This document shows, one piece after another, positions 8,269 to 19,864 of a DNA stretch of 64,000 nucleotides; position 1 is the stretch's first letter; the number at the start of each line of letters is the position of its first letter. Both the position numbers and the translations under genes were made by a program. Below the pieces are notes generated by a model. It searched no databases. It had not been told where the DNA came from and was given only the letters and a program-made list of their open reading frames with translations. This stretch comes from an uncultured Haliea sp. (GTDB lineage Bacteria > Pseudomonadota > Gammaproteobacteria > Pseudomonadales > Halieaceae), in NCBI GenBank assembly GCA_947258585.1, contig CAMYIZ010000030.1:124001-188000 (forward strand). Direction: 5' to 3'.

Positions 8269-9381
8269 ATGACCAACAGCCTGCGCTTTATGATGTGGCC
8301 AGCCATCGCCGGCCTGCTGGCGGCGCTGCTGATCCTGGACCGCTGGGTGCTGCCGCGTCCCGCCACCGTCAGCGCCAATGGCGCTACAGCGAGCTACGCG
8401 CCGGCCGTGCGCAGCGCCACTCCGGCGGTCGTCAACATCTATACGGCAAAACTGGTGCCATCCCGCAGCAACCTGTTGCAGAACGAACTACTCTCCCGCC
8501 GCTTCGATGCAGCCCCCGCGCAGCGACAGCGTATCGAACGCTCGCTGGGCTCGGGCGTGATCATGACCGAGGAGGGGCACATCCTCACCAACAACCATGT
8601 CATTGATGAAGCCGATGCCATCCAGGTTTTGCTGCACGATGGCCGCTCGGCCAACGCTGTCGTCATTGGCACCGATCCGGCCACTGATCTCGCGGTGTTG
8701 CAGGTGCAACTGCAGGACCTGCAACCTATCTCCATCGCGGATTCCGACACCGCCCGGGTGGGCGACGTCGTACTCGCCATCGGCAACCCGCTGGGCTTTG
8801 GCCACTCGGTGACCCAGGGCATTGTCTCCGCGCTTGGCCGCTATGGCCTGCAGCTGTCCGTCTACGAGGACTACATCCAGACCGACGCCACCATTCACCT
8901 GGGAAATTCCGGCGGTGCGCTGATCAACGCCCGGGGGGAACTGCTGGGGATCAACACCCTGATCTATACGGGGACCGACCAGTCCCGCGGCGTTTCCACA
9001 GGTATCGGCATAAGCCTGGCTATTCCGGCCAACATGGCCCTGTTCGTCATGGCAGACCTGATCCGCTACGGCGAGGTCATTCGCGGTTGGCTGGGAGTGA
9101 GCGTGGCACCGGTGCGAGGCCTGGACGGACAACCGCCGGGCCTGCAATTGCTGGAGGTCACCGCCGTCGCCGCCGACAGCCCCGCCCAGCGGGCTGGGGT
9201 CATGGTCCGGGACATCATCACCCACATCGATGGCGAGCCGGTTCGCGATGGCCGCCTGACGATGCACCGCATTGCCCAGCTGCGGCCCGGCGACAAGATC
9301 GACATTACCGTGGTGCGCAACAACCAGACAGTGGACCTGCAGGCCATCGTCGGCACCCTGCGACAGTCACCGACGTCCTGA
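8269..9381 (+). CDS. degS: Membrane-anchored periplasmic serine protease, DegS/AlgW type
   Basis: The 370-residue product has an N-terminal membrane anchor (about 8-28), a trypsin-like protease domain with the triad His110 (LTNNH), Asp140 (PATDLAVL) and Ser214 (GNSGGA), and a single PDZ domain from about 265. A single PDZ plus an uncleaved anchor indicates the DegS/AlgW subgroup, which cuts the anti-sigma factor RseA/MucA to start the envelope-stress response. The ATG at 8269 is chosen for the membrane anchor. It is convergent with hisD. Confidence 0.92.
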   Translation: MTNSLRFMMWPAIAGLLAALLILDRWVLPRPATVSANGATASYAPAVRSATPAVVNIYTAKLVPSRSNLLQNELLSRRFDAAPAQRQRIERSLGSGVIMTEEGHILTNNHVIDEADAIQVLLHDGRSANAVVIGTDPATDLAVLQVQLQDLQPISIADSDTARVGDVVLAIGNPLGFGHSVTQGIVSALGRYGLQLSVYEDYIQTDATIHLGNSGGALINARGELLGINTLIYTGTDQSRGVSTGIGISLAIPANMALFVMADLIRYGEVIRGWLGVSVAPVRGLDGQPPGLQLLEVTAVAADSPAQRAGVMVRDIITHIDGEPVRDGRLTMHRIAQLRPGDKIDITVVRNNQTVDLQAIVGTLRQSPTS

Positions 9382-9396
9382 CAGCCTCGCGCCGGC

Positions 9397-10686
9397 TTAC
9401 TTGAGCCGATACTCTGCGCTGCGGGCGTGGGCGGTCAACTGCTCGCCCCGCGCCAGAACCGAGGCAATCCGCCCCAGCGATTGCACCCCCTGCTCGCTGC
9501 ACATGATCAGCGAACTGCGTTTCTGGAAGTCATAGACTCCCAGCGGCGAGAAGAACCGCGCCGTGCGCGAGGTGGGCAGGACGTGGTTGGGCCCGGCGCA
9601 GTAATCCCCCAGGCTCTCTGATGTGTAGCGACCCATGAAGATGGCGCCGGCATGCCGCACCGCCGCCAGCAGCGCCTCCGGCTCGGCCACCGACAGCTCA
9701 AGGTGTTCCGGCGCCAGCTCGTTGCTGACCGCCACGGCTTCATCCAGGTCACGGGTCAACACCATGGCACCGCGGCGCTCCAGGGAGGCGCGGATAATAT
9801 CCGCCCGCTCCATGGCAGGCAGCAGGCGCTGGATGCTGGCGCCCACCCGATCCAGGTAGCTGGCGTCGGGGCACAACAGAATGGCCTGGGCATTCTCATC
9901 GTGCTCGGCCTGGGAAAACAGGTCCATCGCCACCCAGTCGGGATCGGTGGAACCATCGCAGATCACCAGGATCTCCGAGGGCCCCGCGACCATATCTATC
10001 CCCACCCGCCCGAACACCTGGCGCTTGGCGGTGGCGACATAAATATTACCCGGGCCGACGATCTTGTCGACCGCAGGCACCGTGGCAGTGCCAAAGGTGA
10101 GCGCCGCCACGGCCTGGGCCCCGCCCAGAGTGAAGATCCGGTCGACCCCGGCAATGGCCGCCGCCGCCAGCACCAGGTCGTTGAGTTCGCCGCCCGGGGC
10201 CGGCACCACCATGATGATCTCGCCGACACCGGCCACGTGGGCGGGCAGCGCATTCATCAGCACCGAGGACGGATAGCTGGCCTTGCCACCCGGCACATAG
10301 ATACCGACCCGGTCCAGCGCCGTGATCTTCTGGCCCAGCAGGTTGCCCTCGGCGTCGCGGTACTGCCAGCTTTCCTGGCGCTGGTGCTCGTGGTAGCTGC
10401 GCACCCGGATCGCAGCCTGCTCCAGCGCCTCGCGTTGGGCCGACGGAATCGCGGTCAGCGCGGCGTCAATACGGGCCCGGGGAATTTCCAGCTCCGCGGC
10501 CCCGCCCAGCTGCAGGCGGTCAAATCGGGCCGTGTACTCGAGCAGTGCCGCATCGCCGCGGGCCCGGACGTCAGCGAGGATGCCGGCAACGGTTTGTTCC
10601 ACCGCCAGATCCAGCCCCGCCTCCCACTCGGTCAAGGCCGCCAGCCGCGCCGCGAAATCCGTATCGGTTGTGGACAGCCGCTGCAT
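9397..10686 (-). CDS. hisD: Histidinol dehydrogenase
   Basis: The 429-residue enzyme performs the last two oxidations of histidine synthesis (histidinol to histidine, NAD-dependent). Motifs include [20 protein letters not shown], the [16 protein letters not shown] loop, AGPSEILVI, the zinc-site [12 protein letters not shown] and the C-terminal [10 protein letters not shown]. The start overlaps the hisG stop by one base (TGATG at 10684-10688); the open frame extends upstream inside hisG without homology. The hisC found next to hisD in Pseudomonas is absent here. Confidence 0.96.
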   Translation of the reverse strand: MQRLSTTDTDFAARLAALTEWEAGLDLAVEQTVAGILADVRARGDAALLEYTARFDRLQLGGAAELEIPRARIDAALTAIPSAQREALEQAAIRVRSYHEHQRQESWQYRDAEGNLLGQKITALDRVGIYVPGGKASYPSSVLMNALPAHVAGVGEIIMVVPAPGGELNDLVLAAAAIAGVDRIFTLGGAQAVAALTFGTATVPAVDKIVGPGNIYVATAKRQVFGRVGIDMVAGPSEILVICDGSTDPDWVAMDLFSQAEHDENAQAILLCPDASYLDRVGASIQRLLPAMERADIIRASLERRGAMVLTRDLDEAVAVSNELAPEHLELSVAEPEALLAAVRHAGAIFMGRYTSESLGDYCAGPNHVLPTSRTARFFSPLGVYDFQKRSSLIMCSEQGVQSLGRIASVLARGEQLTAHARSAEYRLK

Positions 10687-11321
10687 CAGGCACTCCCGGT
10701 TGCGGCTGCCAGCCGATCCACCAGGTTCTGGATCGCGCGGTACTGGGAACGCATTGCCGCCTTGTTGACGATCAGCCGGGAACTGATGCGGGCAATTTCG
10801 TCCAGCGGCTCCATGCCGTTGGCGCGCAGGGTATTGCCGGTGTCGACAATGTCCACGATGAGGTCGGCCAGGTTCATCATCGGTGCCAGTTCCATGGCGC
10901 CGTAGAGCTTGATGACGTCGGCATGCACGCCCTGCGCGGCAAAGAAGCGCCGGGCGATATTGGCAAACTTGGTCGCGACCCGCACCCGGGCACCGCTTCC
11001 CTGCCACCCCACGGGTCCGGCCGTCATCAGCCGACAGCGGGCAATCCCCAGGTCCAGGGGCTCGTACAGCCCCTCCGCACCGTGCTCCAGCAGGATATCC
11101 TTGCCCACCACGCCCAGGTCAGCGGCACCGTGGCGCACATAGGTGGGAACGTCGGTGCCGCGGATGACCACCAGCTGGAGGTCGGCGCGCGTCGTGGCGA
11201 ACACCAGCTTGCGGCTGCTGTGGATGTCCTCCAGCGGTTCAATACCGGCTCGCGCCAGCAGCGGCAGCGTTTCCTTGAGAATGCGGCCCTTGGTCAGGGC
11301 CATGGTCAGCGGCTTGCTCAT
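10686..11321 (-). CDS. hisG: ATP phosphoribosyltransferase, short form (HisG-S)
   Basis: The 211-residue product is the short type of HisG, which lacks the C-terminal histidine-binding domain and needs HisZ as a regulatory partner. It catalyses the first committed step of histidine synthesis (ATP plus PRPP). Diagnostic segments are [38 protein letters not shown] and the PRPP-loop [12 protein letters not shown]. hisZ is not in the window. It is coupled to hisD and lies seven bases after murA. Confidence 0.95.
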   Translation of the reverse strand: MSKPLTMALTKGRILKETLPLLARAGIEPLEDIHSSRKLVFATTRADLQLVVIRGTDVPTYVRHGAADLGVVGKDILLEHGAEGLYEPLDLGIARCRLMTAGPVGWQGSGARVRVATKFANIARRFFAAQGVHADVIKLYGAMELAPMMNLADLIVDIVDTGNTLRANGMEPLDEIARISSRLIVNKAAMRSQYRAIQNLVDRLAAATGSA

Positions 11322-11328
11322 CTCAACC

Positions 11329-12865
<1,537 letters not shown>

Positions 12866-12978
12866 TCCTCTGGCCACCTGCCCGCGCGGGGCAAAAGACG
12901 CGCATTCTAGGAGAATTCAACCGCCATGGCGAGGGCGGGGCCGCCGGGACCTGCCGCAGCCAGCCGTCTGCAACAGCC

Positions 12979-13644
12979 TCAGGTGTCGATTTCTACCGCG
13001 GTCCAGCTGGCGATCACCTGGTCCAGGTCACCGCCGTGCTTGCGGGCGGCGGACTCGAACTGGCTGCGGTAGATTTCCCCGAGATTGACATTCTCGATCA
13101 CCATATTCCGCAGCTTCCAGGACCCGTCCCGGTCGCGACCCATGTGATAGACCAGCACATAGGGCTCCGTGCCCTCACTGAAAATCAGCTGCCTGACCGC
13201 AACGCGGGACCCGGCGGACTCCTCCTCGCTGAGCTCTGGCAGCTCGATCCGGGAGCCGCCGAAGGCCAGCAGGCCCTTGCCGTAGGTGCGTACCAGGCCG
13301 ACACGCATGACCTCAGTGAAGCGCTCCAGCTGTTCGCGCAACTGCTCGCGGCCCTCGGCGTCCAGGGAACGGTAGCGTTCGCTGCTGGCGTAGGGTCCCA
13401 TCACGCCGCGGGCAAAGCCGCGGAAGTCGACCACAGAGTCCAGAATCTCCTGCAGCTGGTCGTAGAAGCGCTCCGGCTCGGCATCGACGTAGGCCTGCGC
13501 CTCATCTACCGCCGACATCACCGCGTCGGTGGCCTGGCGCACCACCTCGTGGGCGCCCTGTGGCGGGTCTGTGTCCAGGGCATGGACCAGGCTTGAGCCG
13601 GCTGCCAGTAACATGGCTGCGGCAAGATGCAGCAACTGCTTCAT
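12979..13644 (-). CDS. mlaC: Periplasmic phospholipid-binding protein MlaC
   Basis: The 221-residue product has a signal peptide (cleavage near residue 22, LVHA-LD) and the MlaC/Ttg2D domain: VDFRGFARGVMGPYA, FTEVMRVGLVRTYGKGLL and DGSWKLRNMVIENVNLGE. MlaC shuttles phospholipids between the outer-membrane MlaA complex and the inner-membrane MlaFEDB transporter. Here mlaF, mlaE, mlaD and mlaB, normally adjacent, are missing: upstream is divergent yrbG, and downstream only 100 bp separate it from ibaG. The partners may be elsewhere. Confidence 0.92.
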   Translation of the reverse strand: MKQLLHLAAAMLLAAGSSLVHALDTDPPQGAHEVVRQATDAVMSAVDEAQAYVDAEPERFYDQLQEILDSVVDFRGFARGVMGPYASSERYRSLDAEGREQLREQLERFTEVMRVGLVRTYGKGLLAFGGSRIELPELSEEESAGSRVAVRQLIFSEGTEPYVLVYHMGRDRDGSWKLRNMVIENVNLGEIYRSQFESAARKHGGDLDQVIASWTAVEIDT

Positions 13645-13737
13645 AAAGTGATTCCTGAATTGAATTACAAGTCCGCTGGCGCTCTGTATACTGCCGGCCT
13701 GCCTCCCGCGCTGGGCGCACCCACCGGAGTTTGCATT

Positions 13738-13766
13738 TTGACAAGCCCCCGGGGGTACAGTTCAAT
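13738..13766 (+). promoter_or_regulatory. Promoter of the yrbG-kdsDC-lptCAB block
   Basis: A perfect TTGACA (13738-13743), a 17-base spacer and TTCAAT (13761-13766) lie 40 bases before the yrbG ATG. The spacer contains the perfect palindrome CCCCCGGGGG (13746-13755), an unusual element between the two boxes. Confidence 0.6.
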
Positions 13767-13805
13767 AGCTCGGCCGCCGCGTACTTTAACAGGATTTCCA
13801 GACTT

Positions 13806-14783
13806 ATGCTGTTAGCAACAGCCGCCATTCTTGTCGGATTTATTGTCTTGATCTGGAGCGCCGACCTGTTCATAGCGGGCGCAGCTGCCATTGCCTCCAA
13901 CATGGGTCTGTCCCCCATTATCATCGGTCTTACCATTGTTTCCATCGGCACCTCGGCACCGGAAATCCTGGTTTCGGTAACGGCAGCGCTGTCGGACGCG
14001 GGCGAACTTGCCATCGGCAACGCCATTGGCTCCAACATCGCCAATATCGGCCTGGTCCTTGGCGCGACCCTGATGATTGCCCCCATGACAGTGCAGCGCG
14101 GCTGCATGCGGCGCGAGCTGCCAACCCTGCTCATGGTGACCCTGGGTACTGCGCTGCTGATCCTCGACGGCGTCCTGTCGCGGGTAGACGGCCTGATCAT
14201 GCTGGCAACCCTGGCCGTCATCATGACCCAGATGGTGCGCAGCGAAGAAACGGATCCGGACCTGCTGGAGGAAGTGTCCAACATGACCGCGGCGCCACCG
14301 CGCATGAGCAAGGCCTGGCTGACGTTCTTCCTGGGCCTGGTTCTCCTGGTGGCCAGCAGCCGGCTGCTGGTCTGGGGCGCAACCGAAGTGGCAGAGCAGC
14401 TGGGGGTATCACAACTGGTGATCGGTCTCACCGTGGTAGCCATCGGTACCAGCCTGCCTGAACTGGCCGCGACCGTCGCCAGCGCACTGCGCGGCCACAC
14501 GGATATCGCCGTCGGCAACGTCATTGGCTCCAACCTGTTCAACCTGCTGGCGGTCATGGCGATACCCGGCCTGATCACGCCCGAAACGCTGGAGCCTCTG
14601 GTGCTGTACCGGGACTACCTGACCATGACCGCCATCACCGTACTGCTGGCGGCGGCCATTTTCCTGAGCCGCAACCGGCGCAAATCCGGTGATGGCGGCC
14701 ACGCCTATCTGGGACGCTCGGTCGGCATGCTGTTACTCTCGCTATACGCCCTGTACTATTACTGGCTATACCGGACCCGCTGA
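13806..14783 (+). CDS. yrbG: Calcium/sodium antiporter, YrbG family
   Basis: The 325-residue inner-membrane exchanger shows about ten hydrophobic segments and the two inverted alpha repeats of the Ca2+:cation antiporter superfamily: GTSAPEILVSVTAAL with GNAIGSNIANIGLVLG in the first half, and GTSLPELAATVASAL with GNVIGSNLFNLLAV in the second. The acidic residues in both repeats are intact. It starts at ATG 13806. It precedes kdsD, as in E. coli and Pseudomonas, although its link to LPS synthesis is positional only. Confidence 0.94.
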   Translation: MLLATAAILVGFIVLIWSADLFIAGAAAIASNMGLSPIIIGLTIVSIGTSAPEILVSVTAALSDAGELAIGNAIGSNIANIGLVLGATLMIAPMTVQRGCMRRELPTLLMVTLGTALLILDGVLSRVDGLIMLATLAVIMTQMVRSEETDPDLLEEVSNMTAAPPRMSKAWLTFFLGLVLLVASSRLLVWGATEVAEQLGVSQLVIGLTVVAIGTSLPELAATVASALRGHTDIAVGNVIGSNLFNLLAVMAIPGLITPETLEPLVLYRDYLTMTAITVLLAAAIFLSRNRRKSGDGGHAYLGRSVGMLLLSLYALYYYWLYRTR

Positions 14784-14797
14784 GCCACCTGGCCACC

Positions 14798-15775
14798 ATG
14801 CACGCAAACGACCACGACAGCTACGTTGCCTCCGCGCTGCGCACCATCCGCATGGAGCGCGAGGCTGTGGGCGCGCTGGAGCAGCGCATAGACGGCGCCT
14901 TCGTCAGGGCCTGCGAACTGTTGTTGGCCATCCGCGGCAGGGTGATCGTCACCGGCATGGGCAAGTCCGGCCACATCGCGAGCAAGATCGCCGCCACGCT
15001 GGCCAGCACGGGCACACCCGCGTTCTACGTGCACCCGGCGGAGGCCAGTCACGGCGACATCGGGATGATTACCGCCGATGATGCCGTTGTTGCCCTCTCC
15101 AACAGCGGACGCTCCCCGGAAGTCGTTACCCTGTTGCCGCTGCTCAAGCGCCTAGGTATTCCGCTGGTCAGCATGACCGGCGACGCCTGCTCACCACTGG
15201 CGGAGGCTGCCGATGCCCACCTGGACACCGGCGTCAGCATTGAGGCCTGCCCGCTCAACCTGGCGCCCACCTCCAGCACCACCACGGCCCTGGTCATGGG
15301 CGACGCACTGGCGATAGCGTTGCTGGAAGCGCGCGGCTTTACCGCCGAGGACTTCGCGTTCTCTCACCCCGGCGGCACGCTTGGCAAGAAACTGCTGCTC
15401 AAGGTTGAGGATGTCATGCACACCGGCACCGCCATCCCGAGGGTGCAGCCCGACACCGTCCTGGCTGCCGCCCTGCTGGAAATCAGCCGCAAGGGCCTGG
15501 GCATGACCACGGTCACCGATGCCGATGATCATCTGCTGGGAATCTTCACCGACGGCGACCTGCGCCGGGCACTGGATGAGGATGTCGACGTCCGCAGCAC
15601 CCGGATCAACGCGCTTATGACCCGCAACGCCAAGAGCATAGCGCCCAATATGCTCGCCGCGGAAGCACTGCGCATCATGGAAGAAAACAAGATTACCTCG
15701 CTGGTGGTCCAGGACAGGGAGCGCATGGTCGGCGTACTTCACCTGATGAGCCTGTTGCAGGCGGGGATAGCCTGA
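14798..15775 (+). CDS. kdsD: D-arabinose 5-phosphate isomerase
   Basis: The 325-residue enzyme converts ribulose 5-phosphate to arabinose 5-phosphate for Kdo synthesis. It has a SIS sugar-isomerase domain (about 30-190; VTGMGKSGHIASKIAATLAS, HPAEASHGDIGMI) and two CBS domains (about 200-265 and 275-325). Length and architecture match E. coli KdsD. It is followed after one base by kdsC. Confidence 0.96.
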   Translation: MHANDHDSYVASALRTIRMEREAVGALEQRIDGAFVRACELLLAIRGRVIVTGMGKSGHIASKIAATLASTGTPAFYVHPAEASHGDIGMITADDAVVALSNSGRSPEVVTLLPLLKRLGIPLVSMTGDACSPLAEAADAHLDTGVSIEACPLNLAPTSSTTTALVMGDALAIALLEARGFTAEDFAFSHPGGTLGKKLLLKVEDVMHTGTAIPRVQPDTVLAAALLEISRKGLGMTTVTDADDHLLGIFTDGDLRRALDEDVDVRSTRINALMTRNAKSIAPNMLAAEALRIMEENKITSLVVQDRERMVGVLHLMSLLQAGIA

Positions 15776-15776
15776 C

Positions 15777-16313
15777 GTGGGCTTTGCCGGCAACTCCGAT
15801 CCCGCAGCACTGGCACAGGGTATCCGGCTGCTCGCACTGGATGTGGACGGGGTCCTCAGCGATGGCCGCGTGATCTACGCCAGCGATGGCAGCGAGCTCA
15901 AGGCTTTCAATATCAAGGATGGCCTGGGCGTCAAGTTGCTGCAGCGCGCCGGCGTCACGGTGGCGATCATTACCGGGCGCAGGTCCGAGGTGGTCGGGCG
16001 CCGCGCGGGGGAACTGGGTATCACACATTTGCTCGAGGGCCGGGAAGACAAGCTCACCGCGCTGCGGGAGCTGTGTGACCACCTGGGCCTGGACCTGGCA
16101 GAGTGTGCCTACATGGGTGACGACCTGCCAGACCTCGGGGCGATCAGGGCAGCCGGCCTGGGCCTGACGGTAGCGGACGCGGTGGCCGAAGTGCGGGAGG
16201 CTGCAGACTGGTGCAGCGCCGCAGTTGGCGGCGCGGGCGCCGTGCGCGAGGCCTGTGAATGGCTGCTGCGCCAGCGGGGCGAATGGACGGCCACCCTGGC
16301 GGAGTTCAGCTGA
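15777..16313 (+). CDS. kdsC: 3-deoxy-D-manno-octulosonate 8-phosphate phosphatase
   Basis: The 178-residue HAD-family phosphatase has the nucleophile motif LDVDGVLSDG, the ITGRRSEVV segment and the acidic motif YMGDDLPDLGAI. It releases phosphate from Kdo 8-phosphate. It begins with GTG at 15777, one base past the kdsD stop, and its stop overlaps the lptC ATG (TGATG). Confidence 0.95.
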   Translation: MGFAGNSDPAALAQGIRLLALDVDGVLSDGRVIYASDGSELKAFNIKDGLGVKLLQRAGVTVAIITGRRSEVVGRRAGELGITHLLEGREDKLTALRELCDHLGLDLAECAYMGDDLPDLGAIRAAGLGLTVADAVAEVREAADWCSAAVGGAGAVREACEWLLRQRGEWTATLAEFS

Positions 16314-16873
16314 TGGGGGGCAGCCGGAGAACCTGGGTGCTGGCCACGGTGCTGGCCCTGCTATCAGCCTGGTACTGGACCATGGTGGGAGACGGCGGGA
16401 TTGACCGCAGCACCCGGGGCAAGGGCGCGGAAGTGGTACAGACCTACCTGGTCAACACCCGCAGCCTCTCCTTCGCCGAGGATGGCGCCCTGGCCGAGGT
16501 CATGGAAGCCACGCGTATTGAACACTTTGCCGGGGACGAGGTCTCAAGCCTACAGCAGCCGCGCTTTTATTCGCACGACGGCAACAACCGCACCTGGGCG
16601 GCGACCGCCGAACAGGGCAGACTCAAGCACCGCACCAACGTGCTGATCCTGCGCCGCAACGTCGTGCTCAGCAACGACCAGTCGGGGGGCAGCCTGCAGG
16701 CACAGGCCATGACCCTGAACCTGCGACTGCGCACTGCCCAGTCAAAGGTCCCCGTGACCGCGCAGCTGGATGGCAACATCCTGCGCGCGGACGGAATGTT
16801 CGCCAACCTCGCCAAGGAAACCATCCTGCTGCAGCCCAATGTGGAGGGCACTTATGTTCCGACTGGCCCCTGA
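16313..16873 (+). CDS. lptC: LPS export system protein LptC
   Basis: The 186-residue bitopic protein has an N-terminal membrane helix (about 7-24) and a periplasmic beta-jellyroll domain with the family segments RIEHFAGDEVSSLQQPRFYSHD and NNRTWAATAEQGRL. LptC links the LptBFG transporter with the LptA bridge. Start ATG 16313 overlaps the kdsC stop, and the 3' end overlaps lptA by 20 bases. Confidence 0.93.
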   Translation: MGGSRRTWVLATVLALLSAWYWTMVGDGGIDRSTRGKGAEVVQTYLVNTRSLSFAEDGALAEVMEATRIEHFAGDEVSSLQQPRFYSHDGNNRTWAATAEQGRLKHRTNVLILRRNVVLSNDQSGGSLQAQAMTLNLRLRTAQSKVPVTAQLDGNILRADGMFANLAKETILLQPNVEGTYVPTGP

Positions 16874-17435
16874 CCAGGGACGCGCACCGCGGCGGACCCT
16901 GCGGGCGGCAATTGCCGCGGCTGCCTGGTTGCTGGCGGCGGGCGCCAGCGCCTTGCCCGAGGACCGGCTGCAGCCCATACGCATCAGCGCCGATCAGGCA
17001 CTGCGGGACGAGCGGCAGGGATTCACCGAGTACACTGGCAATGTGCGCATGCAGCAGGGCAGCCTGCAGATTGAAGCCGAAAAGATCACCGTTTTCCATC
17101 AACAGGTGGCCGCGGATCGCATTCTCGCCGAAGGCAGTCCCGCCCGCCTGCAGCAGCAGCCCGAAGCCAGCAAGGGTATCGTCCACGCCTCCGCGCAGGT
17201 TATCGAGTATTTCAAGGCAGAGGACCGGGTGCATTTACGCCGGCAGGCCCGGATAGAGCAGGATGGTTCGATTGTGACCGGCAACACGATTGACTATTTC
17301 ATGACCGAACAGCGGGTACGGGCGGACGCGGGCCGGCGGGAAGACGGCGGCCGGGTTGAAGTCGTCATTCCGGCGCAGGCCCTTGAGGACGGAGAGCAGG
17401 ACGGAGCACCCAGTGGCGCAGCTGAAAGCGAGTAA
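16854..17435 (+). CDS. lptA: LPS transport periplasmic protein LptA
   Basis: The 193-residue protein has a signal peptide ending near residue 33 (AGASA-LPED) and an OstA/LptA beta-jellyroll: [38 protein letters not shown], and later [23 protein letters not shown]. LptA oligomers carry LPS across the periplasm. The ATG at 16854 lies inside lptC, giving a 20-base overlap. An acidic tail follows the jellyroll. Confidence 0.94.
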   Translation: MFRLAPDQGRAPRRTLRAAIAAAAWLLAAGASALPEDRLQPIRISADQALRDERQGFTEYTGNVRMQQGSLQIEAEKITVFHQQVAADRILAEGSPARLQQQPEASKGIVHASAQVIEYFKAEDRVHLRRQARIEQDGSIVTGNTIDYFMTEQRVRADAGRREDGGRVEVVIPAQALEDGEQDGAPSGAAESE

Positions 17436-18138
17436 CCTGGCCAAGGCCTACCGCGGCCGCAAGGTGGTGGTGGACGTTTCGCTGGAACTCGGCAGCGGGG
17501 AAGTGGTGGGGCTGCTGGGGCCGAACGGCGCCGGCAAAACCACCTGCTTCTACATGATTGTCGGTATTATCGCCGCAGACGAGGGCAGCATTGAACTCAA
17601 CGGCGAGAACATCACCCAGCTGTCCATGCACGAGCGCGCGCGACGGGGGCTAGGCTACCTGCCCCAGGAAGCATCGATATTCCGCAAAATGTCAGTGGAG
17701 AACAACCTGCTGGCGATCCTGGAAACGCGCCCGGACCTGAACAAGTCGGAGCGTCACAGTCATTGTGACCGCCTGCTCGAGGAGTTCCACCTCACCCACC
17801 TGCGCAGCAATCTCGGGCAATCCCTGTCCGGCGGCGAGCGCCGCCGGGTGGAGATCGCCCGGGCACTGGCCACCGAGCCGGACTTTATCCTGCTGGACGA
17901 GCCCTTTGCCGGGGTTGACCCGATTTCAGTGAGTGACATCAAGGACATCATTACGCACCTGCGCAAACGCGGCATCGGCGTCCTGATCACCGATCACAAC
18001 GTGCGCGATACCCTGGATATCTGCGAACGGGCATTCATTGTCGGAGAGGGGCACATCATCGCCGACGGCACCGCCCAGGAAGTGCTGGACAATCCGCGGG
18101 TACGCAAGGTGTACCTGGGCGAGCACTTCCGCCTGTAG
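17413..18138 (+). CDS. lptB: LPS export ABC transporter ATP-binding protein LptB
   Basis: The 241-residue ATPase equals E. coli LptB in length. Features are Walker [10 protein letters not shown], the Q-loop in [14 protein letters not shown], the signature [15 protein letters not shown], Walker [14 protein letters not shown] and H-loop TDHNVRDTL. It powers LPS extraction with LptFG, which is not in this window. It starts with GTG 17413, overlapping lptA by 23 bases. Confidence 0.97.
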   Translation: MAQLKASNLAKAYRGRKVVVDVSLELGSGEVVGLLGPNGAGKTTCFYMIVGIIAADEGSIELNGENITQLSMHERARRGLGYLPQEASIFRKMSVENNLLAILETRPDLNKSERHSHCDRLLEEFHLTHLRSNLGQSLSGGERRRVEIARALATEPDFILLDEPFAGVDPISVSDIKDIITHLRKRGIGVLITDHNVRDTLDICERAFIVGEGHIIADGTAQEVLDNPRVRKVYLGEHFRL

Positions 18139-18255
18139 CGCCAGAACGCGTCCTAGCAAAATTCACGCCATCCTGTTGCGCGCCGCTATAAGCCGGCGCT
18201 ACACTCAGCTGACCGCCACATCCAAGATGGTACACGGGATGATTCCTCCACGCTG

Positions 18256-19758
18256 ATGAAACAGTCGCTACAGCTCAAGCTCGGCCAACAGCTGACCATG
18301 ACCCCACAGTTGCAGCAGGCTATCCGGCTGCTACAGCTGAGCACGCTGGACCTGCAGCAGGAAATCCAGCAGGCCCTGGACAGCAACCCGCTCCTCGAGG
18401 TGGCGGAGGACGAATTCGACGCCGATGTCGAGGTGGACAACACCACGCGGCTGGAGCGCACCCGTGAACAGGCCGGCGAGAGCCTGCTGGAAAGCCTCGA
18501 AGGAAAAAACACCGAGAGCCAGAGCCTGGCCGAGGACTGGCAGCCCGGCAGCCTGCCCGAGGAGCTGCCGGTGGATACCCAGTGGGAAGACCTGATGCCC
18601 ACCTCCTCCGCGCCCGCCGGGAATGGCGAGGACAGCTTCGACAGTGACTATGACAGTCGTAACAACGCGACCGAGAGCCTGCAGGACCTGTTGCGCTGGC
18701 AGCTCAACCTCACCCGCCTGTCGGACACCGACCGGGTCATTGCCCTGGCACTGATCGATGCCACGGACAGCAACGGCAGACTGCAATCCAGCGTGGAGGA
18801 TATCCACCAGGCGCTGACCCCGGAGCTGGATATCGACCTCGATGAGGTCGTCGCGGTGCTGCACTGCCTGCAGCAGTTCGAACCCGCCGGTGTATGCACT
18901 CGCGACCTGCAGGAATGCCTGCTGGTCCAGCTGCAGCAAAAGCCTGCCAATACCCCCTACCTGGAGCAGGCCAGGCTGATGATCAACCGCCACATGGCGC
19001 AACTCGGCAGTGGCGACTACAAACAGATCATGCGTCGCATGCGCCTGACTGAGGACCAGCTGAAGGCAGTGCTTGACCTGATTCGCTCCCTGGACCCCAA
19101 TCCGGGCGAGAACGTGGGCGATGACGCCACCGAGTACGTGGTTCCCGATGTCTTTGTCAGCAAGCGCAATGGCCGCTGGGTCGTCGAGCTCAATCCCGAC
19201 ATTGCCCCCCGCTTGCGTATCAATGAAAGCTATGCGAGCCTGATCAAGCGAGCGGACAGCAGCGCCGACAACACCTTCCTCAAGGACAACCTGCAGGAGG
19301 CGCGCTGGTTCCTGAAGAGTCTTTACAGCCGCAACGAAACCCTGATGAAGGTGGCCAGCAAGATTGTCGAGCACCAGCGCAACTTCCTGGAATATGGAGA
19401 GGAGGCCATGAAGCCACTGGTGCTGCACGATATCGCCAATGCAGTCGAGATGCACGAGTCCACCATATCGCGGGTGACAACGCGCAAGTACATGCACACC
19501 CCGCGGGGCATATTCGAGCTCAAGTATTTCTTTTCCAGCCACGTGGGCACCACCGCAGGCGGCGAGGCATCATCCACCGCCATCAAGGCCCTGATTCGCA
19601 AGCTGGTTGCCGCGGAAAACCCGCGCAAACCACTCAGTGACAACAAGATCGCAAACCTGCTGGAAGAACAGGGTCTGCAAGTAGCGAGAAGAACGGTAGC
19701 CAAATACCGGGAGATGCTGCTGATCCCACCCTCTAACGAGCGCAAGAGATTGGTCTAG
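18256..19758 (+). CDS. rpoN: RNA polymerase sigma-54 factor
   Basis: The 500-residue product has the Gln/Leu-rich region I ([23 protein letters not shown]), an acidic region II, the core-binding region, a helix-turn-helix (about 385-405, [15 protein letters not shown]) and the C-terminal RpoN box [12 protein letters not shown]. It directs transcription from -24/-12 promoters with AAA activators. It is followed by hpf, ptsN, rapZ and ptsO as in most gammaproteobacteria. Confidence 0.98.
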   Translation: MKQSLQLKLGQQLTMTPQLQQAIRLLQLSTLDLQQEIQQALDSNPLLEVAEDEFDADVEVDNTTRLERTREQAGESLLESLEGKNTESQSLAEDWQPGSLPEELPVDTQWEDLMPTSSAPAGNGEDSFDSDYDSRNNATESLQDLLRWQLNLTRLSDTDRVIALALIDATDSNGRLQSSVEDIHQALTPELDIDLDEVVAVLHCLQQFEPAGVCTRDLQECLLVQLQQKPANTPYLEQARLMINRHMAQLGSGDYKQIMRRMRLTEDQLKAVLDLIRSLDPNPGENVGDDATEYVVPDVFVSKRNGRWVVELNPDIAPRLRINESYASLIKRADSSADNTFLKDNLQEARWFLKSLYSRNETLMKVASKIVEHQRNFLEYGEEAMKPLVLHDIANAVEMHESTISRVTTRKYMHTPRGIFELKYFFSSHVGTTAGGEASSTAIKALIRKLVAAENPRKPLSDNKIANLLEEQGLQVARRTVAKYREMLLIPPSNERKRLV

Positions 19759-19767
19759 AATACCAGA

Positions 19768-19784
19768 GTACTGCACTGCAGTAC
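19768..19784. promoter_or_regulatory. 17-bp palindrome between rpoN and hpf
   Basis: GTACTGCAcTGCAGTAC is a perfect inverted repeat of two 8-base arms around one base. There is no T-run after it, so it is not an obvious terminator. It lies nine bases past the rpoN stop and 80 bases before hpf. An operator or mRNA stem controlling hpf is possible. Confidence 0.4.
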
Positions 19785-19864
19785 GTTACCAGGCGGCCGC
19801 CAGCACGTCGGCCCGCCAACTCCGGGAGTAACACCCCGGCTTTCCGATGAAGAAGGAGTCAGGT

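Noticed and set aside
10687-11007. N-terminal extension of hisD
   Set aside because: The frame is open into hisG, but the residues are Arg-rich and lack homology; the TGATG overlap marks the true start.
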